Assembly (NCBI GenBank): GCA_050178135.1
Contig: JBFXGJ010000057.1
Location: 1-9,887, forward strand
Direction: 5' to 3'
DNA length: 9,887 nt
Origin: UBA288 sp050178135
Lineage (GTDB): Archaea > Halobacteriota > Methanomicrobia > Methanomicrobiales > Methanospirillaceae
Of the stretch, positions 6,795 through 9,887 are shown piece after piece. The notes below the pieces were generated by a model. It had not been told where the DNA came from, did no database searches, and saw nothing but the letters and a program-made list of their open reading frames with translations. Position 1 is the first letter of the stretch; each line of letters opens with the position of its first letter. The position numbers were made by a program, and so were the translations under genes.

Positions 6795-6986
6795 TCAGGC
6801 ATCGTCCAGGAGCCGGCCATTCAACACGTATCGCACCGTTCCATTCACGCCGACCGGCGAGGGGATACCGAGGGCGTCGTTTTCCGCAACCGCTTTCTTC
6901 ACGGCGACAGCGAAGGCGCGCACGGCTGCGTCAAGGATAGCCGGCTGGTCGTCTGGCTCGATCGGGGAGGAGTCCGAGGAATTCAT
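6795..6986 (-). CDS. Small protein upstream of zeta-like kinase, putative antitoxin
   Basis: This 63-residue acidic protein has a predicted amphipathic helix (about residues 16-36, PAILDAAVRAFAVAVKKAVA) followed by a short beta-rich tail with GIPSPVGVNGTVRYV. Small ORFs of this shape, a helix then an L-G-x-P-x-x-V-x-x-x-G strand, frequently precede COG4185 zeta-like kinases, and the position suggests it is the cognate antitoxin. That function is inferred from context only. Its stop lies 34 bp before the kinase start. There is no Shine-Dalgarno before the ATG at 6986, so the transcript may be leaderless. A 19-bp palindrome sits 11 bp upstream. No DNA-binding motif is obvious in the protein. 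Confidence 0.7.
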   Translation of the reverse strand: MNSSDSSPIEPDDQPAILDAAVRAFAVAVKKAVAENDALGIPSPVGVNGTVRYVLNGRLLDDA

Positions 6987-6997
6987 GGGAGTATCAC

Positions 6998-7016
6998 TAT
7001 TTCAGTACATGAAATA
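6998..7016. promoter_or_regulatory. 19-bp palindrome upstream of antitoxin-zeta-TPR operon
   Basis: TATTTCAGTACATGAAATA has perfect 7-bp arms (TATTTCA and TGAAATA) around a 5-bp spacer. It lies in an AT-rich patch unlike the GC-rich surroundings, 11 bp upstream of the first gene of the operon. The position fits an operator overlapping the promoter, or the start region of a leaderless message. The nearby TTGATATTT on the minus strand could act as a TATA element. Autoregulation by a toxin-antitoxin complex would be typical but is inferred. Confidence 0.55.
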
Positions 7017-7109
7017 TCAATCTCTCCTGTTCCCTCTTGTCCACTCTTGTACCTTGTGTCTTCCTGCGAGAAGCACGTGGCCAGGGCCTGCCGTGCCCGG
7101 GGAATTGAT

Positions 7110-7275
7110 GCGGTCCTCGGCCCTTCTGAATACTGACCGTGAATCTCTCGGGATAGGCCGATGCCCTTCGTGGTCGTGACGTGCTCTCACCATCGCTGAG
7201 GGCTCCCGTGGTGGGCACGTCCACAATCTCCAGCCGCTCCGTTATCCTGAGCAGCACCAGCCGGCCCGCGCCGAA
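7110..7275 (-). pseudogene. Degraded beta-helix protein 3'-end fragment D
   Basis: On the minus strand from about 7275 the translation FGAGRLVLLRITERLEIVD aligns with the NFAGTGRPVLLGITERLEYVD region of the intact beta-helix protein. After about 7215 the similarity continues weakly (RASAYPERFT for the RARGYAMAGNRIA region) through small indels towards 7110. It is the most decayed of the five copies and in the same orientation as the others. Its 5' side begins only about 14 bp from the end of the ATPase remnant. Confidence 0.65.
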
Positions 7276-7288
7276 CCGGCTCGCCGAC

Positions 7289-7594
7289 TCAGAAGACCCA
7301 CGCATCCACGTCATCCACCTCGAGCAGCCACCGCTGGGTCAGCACCAGCCGCACGGGGCCGTCCGCGCCCTCTGTGCCAGCGTTCTGGAGGACCGGGTCC
7401 ACAGGCAGGTCGCCCAAGTCCCGCGCGAACTCGAGTAGCGTGGCCGTCTCTCGTGCAGGGACCTTGTTCGTGGTCGTCACCATGATCGCGGGCAGCGGGA
7501 GGCCGGGCCGCTTCGAGACGAAATCGACTTCTCCCTGTCCTTTCCAGCAGGGGACCTCGCAGTCGCCCACAGCCGTGTCCAGCTCGGGCGCCGG
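7289..7594 (-). pseudogene. 3' remnant of ATP-binding protein with DUF4143-type C-terminus
   Basis: About 100 codons encode DCEVPCWKGQGEVDFV followed by VTTTNKVPARETATLLEFA and a LVLTQRWLLE end. The W-K-x-x-G-E-V-D-F-V element, the later xREx helix and the RWLL C-terminus are those of the nuclease-like C-terminal domain in the archaeal/bacterial AAA ATPases carrying DUF4143 (COG1373). The AAA ATPase half is missing: a TGA at 7595-7597 closes the frame upstream and the sequence beyond is unrelated. The terminal stop appears natural. It is a 5'-truncated relic. A start at GTG 7570 is possible, but a protein without the ATPase domain is unlikely to work. Confidence 0.65.
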
Positions 7595-7717
7595 TCATCC
7601 CCATTCGGCCGCCAGCAGTATCGGCACGCCGTGTCTACGCCGCGGATCCTTCGGCGCCGGGATGACAGTACTCGCGGGTTGGCCTCTGTGGAATATTCGC
7701 CCCGTTTCATTTCTCAA

Positions 7718-8165
7718 TCACCCAATCGCCGGCGCCGGCGGGCACCGCTCGACTGTCATCCCGCCGAGGTCGACCGTCCCTCGCGACGGCGGGTGCACCT
7801 CGACCAGGTCCTCCGGGTGATCCGTCACGATCGCGATCCGGTTATTCCGCATCGCGTACCCTCGAGCCCGGTACCGCTCCAGGTCCTCGATGTGCGACGG
7901 CGCATCGACGTACTCCAGCCGCTCGGTGATCCCGAGCAGCACCGGCCGGCCCGTGCCGGCGAAGTTCACGATCGCGATCTCAACCAAAGCCCCGTTCCCC
8001 ACCATCTGCAGCGCCCGCCGCGTCGCGCCGTCCGAGACGAACTTCTCGACCCGCATCCGCTCGCCGCCGTACTCCACAACGAGTGAGTACGCCGATCCGG
8101 TGTCCGAACAATTCTCCAGCACGAGCCCGCCGGCCTCCTGGTTCTTACAGAGGAACCCGGCCTTC
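7718..8165 (-). repeat. Reference copy (E) of the dispersed beta-helix 3'-end repeat
   Basis: This is the 3' portion of the intact gene, from the AGFLCKNQEAGG codons to the stop. It matches fragment C over its full length, fragment B over its last 230-260 bp, and fragments A and D in part. All copies lie in the same orientation, so they are potential substrates for homologous recombination and deletion of the material between them. Confidence 0.8.
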
Positions 8166-9073
8166 CGGCAGCGCTCCGTATGACAGTCCACGAGCCGGGC
8201 GGACTGCACGTAGAACCCCGACTGGTAGAGCTCCGCCGGCACCGTCCCCGAGCGCTGCCCGCATGCGACCGCCCGGCACCGCTCGAAGAGCACGTCGACC
8301 GCCCGCTGCCGGTGTCCGTTCCAGCTGCCGTCCAGGTGGAACCCGTCCTGCCAGCAATCGACCGCCTGGCAATCTCTCACGATCATCCGCTCCACATCCC
8401 CCGCGTCCGGGATGTCGAAGCCGCAGGACCAGTCGCGGACGCCCGGCACCCCGTCCTTCCCTTCGAACCCCGACCCCGCCGAGATCGCGTGGCACTGCTC
8501 GAAGAGCACGTCCGCGAACCCGCCGCCCTCCAGGGCGCCGGCGAGGTTCATCGAGAAGCCGTGGTGGTAGCTCATCTCCGCCGTGCAGCGCCGGAAGGTC
8601 AGGTTCCGCAACGTCCGACCCCGCCGGCCCCAGGCCATGAACGCCGCCGTGCACCCGCCCTTCCGCCCGAACGGGAGGTAGGTCCGGCCGTCGAGCGAGT
8701 GAACCAGGTAGACGTCCTCGCACGTGAACCGGTCGGCCGCGTCCTGGACGCCGACGTAGCCGAACCCGCCCAGGTTCGCAACCGTGACCCCCGGTGCGTC
8801 GACCGCGATCCGGCACGGCTCCCGCTCCGCCACCAGCCGGGTGAGGCCGGGGCCGGCGCCCCGGACCGTCACCCCCGCCGCCGGGCGGAGGTATCGCGTC
8901 CCGTCCGGCGCCGTGCCGGCGTTCATGTCGAACCGGCCGGCGGTGAGCACCACCTCGCGGTCCGGTTCGGCCAGCGCCTTCGCCAGCACGGCCACGTCGG
9001 ACTTCCCGTCGCAGACGGTGTCCGCGCCAGTCTTCTCATTCGGAGACGCGTCCCGCGCCGCGATGACGATCAC
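7718..9073 (-). CDS. Right-handed parallel beta-helix protein, tailspike/pectate-lyase-like
   Basis: This 451-residue protein starts at GTG 9073. The N-terminal cap (GADTVCDGKSDVAVLAKAL at 16-34, VVLTAGRFDM at 41-50, GVTVRGAGPGLTRL at 67-80) is the pattern of pectate-lyase-superfamily and viral tailspike proteins. Residues about 95-330 contain many short V-x-F-x-x-C-x-A turns (VLFEQCHAIS, IVRDCQAVDC, VLFERCRAVAC, LVDCHTERC) typical of a right-handed beta-helix. The C-terminal 148 residues form a distinct module that recurs as fragments A-D. There is no signal peptide. The start overlaps the upstream membrane-protein gene by four bases (GTGA), so the two are coupled. A longer reading to 9301 is only the antisense-frame shadow of that gene. 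It is probably a structural or receptor-binding virion protein; a surface carbohydrate-binding protein is the alternative. Confidence 0.85.
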   Translation of the reverse strand: MIVIAARDASPNEKTGADTVCDGKSDVAVLAKALAEPDREVVLTAGRFDMNAGTAPDGTRYLRPAAGVTVRGAGPGLTRLVAEREPCRIAVDAPGVTVANLGGFGYVGVQDAADRFTCEDVYLVHSLDGRTYLPFGRKGGCTAAFMAWGRRGRTLRNLTFRRCTAEMSYHHGFSMNLAGALEGGGFADVLFEQCHAISAGSGFEGKDGVPGVRDWSCGFDIPDAGDVERMIVRDCQAVDCWQDGFHLDGSWNGHRQRAVDVLFERCRAVACGQRSGTVPAELYQSGFYVQSARLVDCHTERCRKAGFLCKNQEAGGLVLENCSDTGSAYSLVVEYGGERMRVEKFVSDGATRRALQMVGNGALVEIAIVNFAGTGRPVLLGITERLEYVDAPSHIEDLERYRARGYAMRNNRIAIVTDHPEDLVEVHPPSRGTVDLGGMTVERCPPAPAIG

Positions 9074-9408
9074 GGCCCCCCCTCCCGCCGGCAGAGCTCG
9101 ACGGCCAGCGCCTCCAGGTCCTCGACGAACCGGCCGACGCGGCCGGCGATCTCGCGGGCCTCCGCGTCCGTGATCTCCCCGTCCTGCCGGGCCGCAGAGT
9201 ACGCCGCGATCTCCCCGCAGAACGACTGCACCACCGCGACGACCGCCGCCATCCGCCGGCCGGCGCTCCAGCTCCCGAGGCCGAACGCGGCCCCCACACA
9301 CACCGCGATGATGGCGGCCTGGGGCCAGCCCTCCGCGACAATACGAATCCCGCCCCCCGCAGTGAGGGCGAGCCCGCCGGCGATGATGCCGGCAATCATC
9401 TGATCCAT
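9070..9408 (-). CDS. Small membrane protein, holin-like
   Basis: This 112-residue protein starts at ATG 9408, with AGGA eight bases upstream. Two membrane segments are visible: about residues 3-24 (IAGIIAGGLALTAGG region) and 30-47 (AAIIAVCVGAAFGLG). A third hydrophobic helix spans about 52-69, and a charged cytoplasmic tail follows with DGEITDAEAREIAGRV and a helix ending in RREGG. Short proteins with two or three N-terminal membrane helices and a charged C-terminal helix are typical of holins, which open the membrane for lysis enzymes. The 4-bp GTGA overlap with a tailspike-like gene fits a viral module. I recognise no specific family, and a membrane anchor for the beta-helix protein is an alternative role. 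Confidence 0.7.
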   Translation of the reverse strand: MDQMIAGIIAGGLALTAGGGIRIVAEGWPQAAIIAVCVGAAFGLGSWSAGRRMAAVVAVVQSFCGEIAAYSAARQDGEITDAEAREIAGRVGRFVEDLEALAVELCRREGGP

Positions 9409-9681
9409 TTCGAGTATCCTGGAGCTCTTGAGGGATCGCTGGGTGAGTAGGAATACTCGATGATAACAGGAGACTCTACCGGCGGTCAGGTTGACCGGCC
9501 TGGGTCCACTTCCAGTGCAGGGAGAGCACATGCATTACTATCCAGACATCAGGCCAACCAGCTCAGAACAGTGGACGGGTTCGTGGAGATGAAATGATGA
9601 TTTGACAATAGGAGAGATAGCAGCGTGCTGGTGAATATCGCAGGGCTTATGGTGATGGACGAATAGTGGTTGTTGATTACT
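9409..9681. other. Divergent intergenic region
   Basis: This 273-bp, AT-richer stretch lies between the divergently oriented holin-like gene and the secreted-protein gene, so promoters for both should be here. Open frames on the minus strand (for example 9538-9768) have no coding character and overlap the plus-strand signal peptide. I see no strong palindrome, RNA gene or unambiguous TATA box. Confidence 0.4.
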
Positions 9682-9887
9682 ATGACCTTTTTTCGCTGGT
9701 TCTTTCTCATTTTCCTTACTCTCACTCTCTGCACCGCGGTTGTCGAGGCCGGAACGCCACGATATCAACCGGGTGACATAATTTACGACCGACCAACGAA
9801 CGGCGATCCCCTCTGGATAATTCTGGAGTTCGATCCAATCACCGATGAATACGAGATGGATTTAATTAATGAGTTCGACAGCGGGTC
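9682..9887 (+). CDS. Secreted protein, N-terminal part (continues past right edge)
   Basis: From ATG 9682 an open frame runs to the end of the window. The N-terminus MTFFRWFFLIFLTLTLCTAV is a textbook Sec signal peptide: a positive residue, then about 14 hydrophobic residues, with likely cleavage after VEA near residue 23. The mature part begins GTPRYQPGDIIYD and continues with DPLWIILEFDPITDEYEM, an acidic, aromatic-rich sequence resembling small secreted hypothetical proteins of methanogens in which W-x-I-L-x-x-D and D-x-Y-E alternate. That resemblance is from memory. The base composition is markedly lower in GC than the neighbouring beta-helix gene. Function is unknown. It probably lies outside the proviral unit, since it points the other way. 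Confidence 0.72.
   Translation, partial: MTFFRWFFLIFLTLTLCTAVVEAGTPRYQPGDIIYDRPTNGDPLWIILEFDPITDEYEMDLINEFDSG

Noticed and set aside
6985..7179. Plus-strand 64-codon open frame over the palindrome
   Set aside because: There is no ribosome binding site or family, and it crosses the regulatory region of the antitoxin operon and the decayed fragment D.
9074..9301. N-terminal extension of the beta-helix gene from GTG 9301
   Set aside because: The added 76 residues are Gly/Arg-rich and are the out-of-frame reading of the holin-like gene. The N-terminal cap typical of the family begins right after GTG 9073.
8180..9403. Plus-strand open frame of 407 codons opposite the beta-helix and holin-like genes
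   Set aside because: It is Pro/Arg/His-rich with no recognisable motif and covers two minus-strand genes that are coupled by a GTGA overlap and have clear folds.
9538..9768. Minus-strand open frame of 76 codons near the right edge
   Set aside because: It is antisense to the signal peptide of the plus-strand secreted protein, rich in His/Ser/Lys without pattern, and has no supporting start context.

Overview
The window looks like an accessory island from an archaeal chromosome, most plausibly a methanogen of the Methanomicrobiales type. This assignment is inference. It rests on high GC with several AT-richer stretches, Shine-Dalgarno starts (AGGAGG before the zeta-like gene) mixed with starts lacking one, two MNT/HEPN toxin-antitoxin pairs, a giant TPR protein, and a secreted protein of the kind common in methanogens. 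No tRNA, rRNA or CRISPR array was seen.

Layout from left to right: a fragment of a beta-helix gene at the left edge (A, minus); MntA1-HepT1 (minus, 823 to 187); beta-helix fragment B (minus, about 1240-982); MntA2-HepT2 (plus, 1281-1930); fragment C (minus, 2406-1960); a roughly 500-bp gene-poor stretch with a possible transposase relic; an operon-like minus-strand group of a 63-aa putative antitoxin (6986-6795), a zeta-like P-loop kinase (6760-6152) and a 1075-aa protein with 22 exact 40-residue TPR-like repeats (6139-2912); degraded fragment D (about 7275-7110); the 3' end of an ATPase/DUF4143 gene (7594-7289); the intact parallel beta-helix gene E (9073-7718); and a small holin-like membrane protein (9408-9070) translationally coupled to E. 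A plus-strand secreted protein starts at 9682 and runs off the right edge.

The most striking pattern is punctuation. Five same-orientation copies of the 3' end of the beta-helix gene (A-E) alternate with four unrelated modules: TA pair 1, TA pair 2, the antitoxin/zeta/TPR operon, and an ATPase remnant. The intact gene and its holin-like partner resemble the end of a viral tail/lysis region, so this may be a decayed proviral locus where defence or addiction modules have accumulated between repeats of a tailspike-like gene.

The second candidate for novelty is the antitoxin-zeta-TPR operon. The TPR protein has a linker resembling the one between NTPase and repeats in STAND/NPHP3-like proteins, but it has no NTPase domain of its own, and a separate P-loop kinase is encoded immediately upstream.
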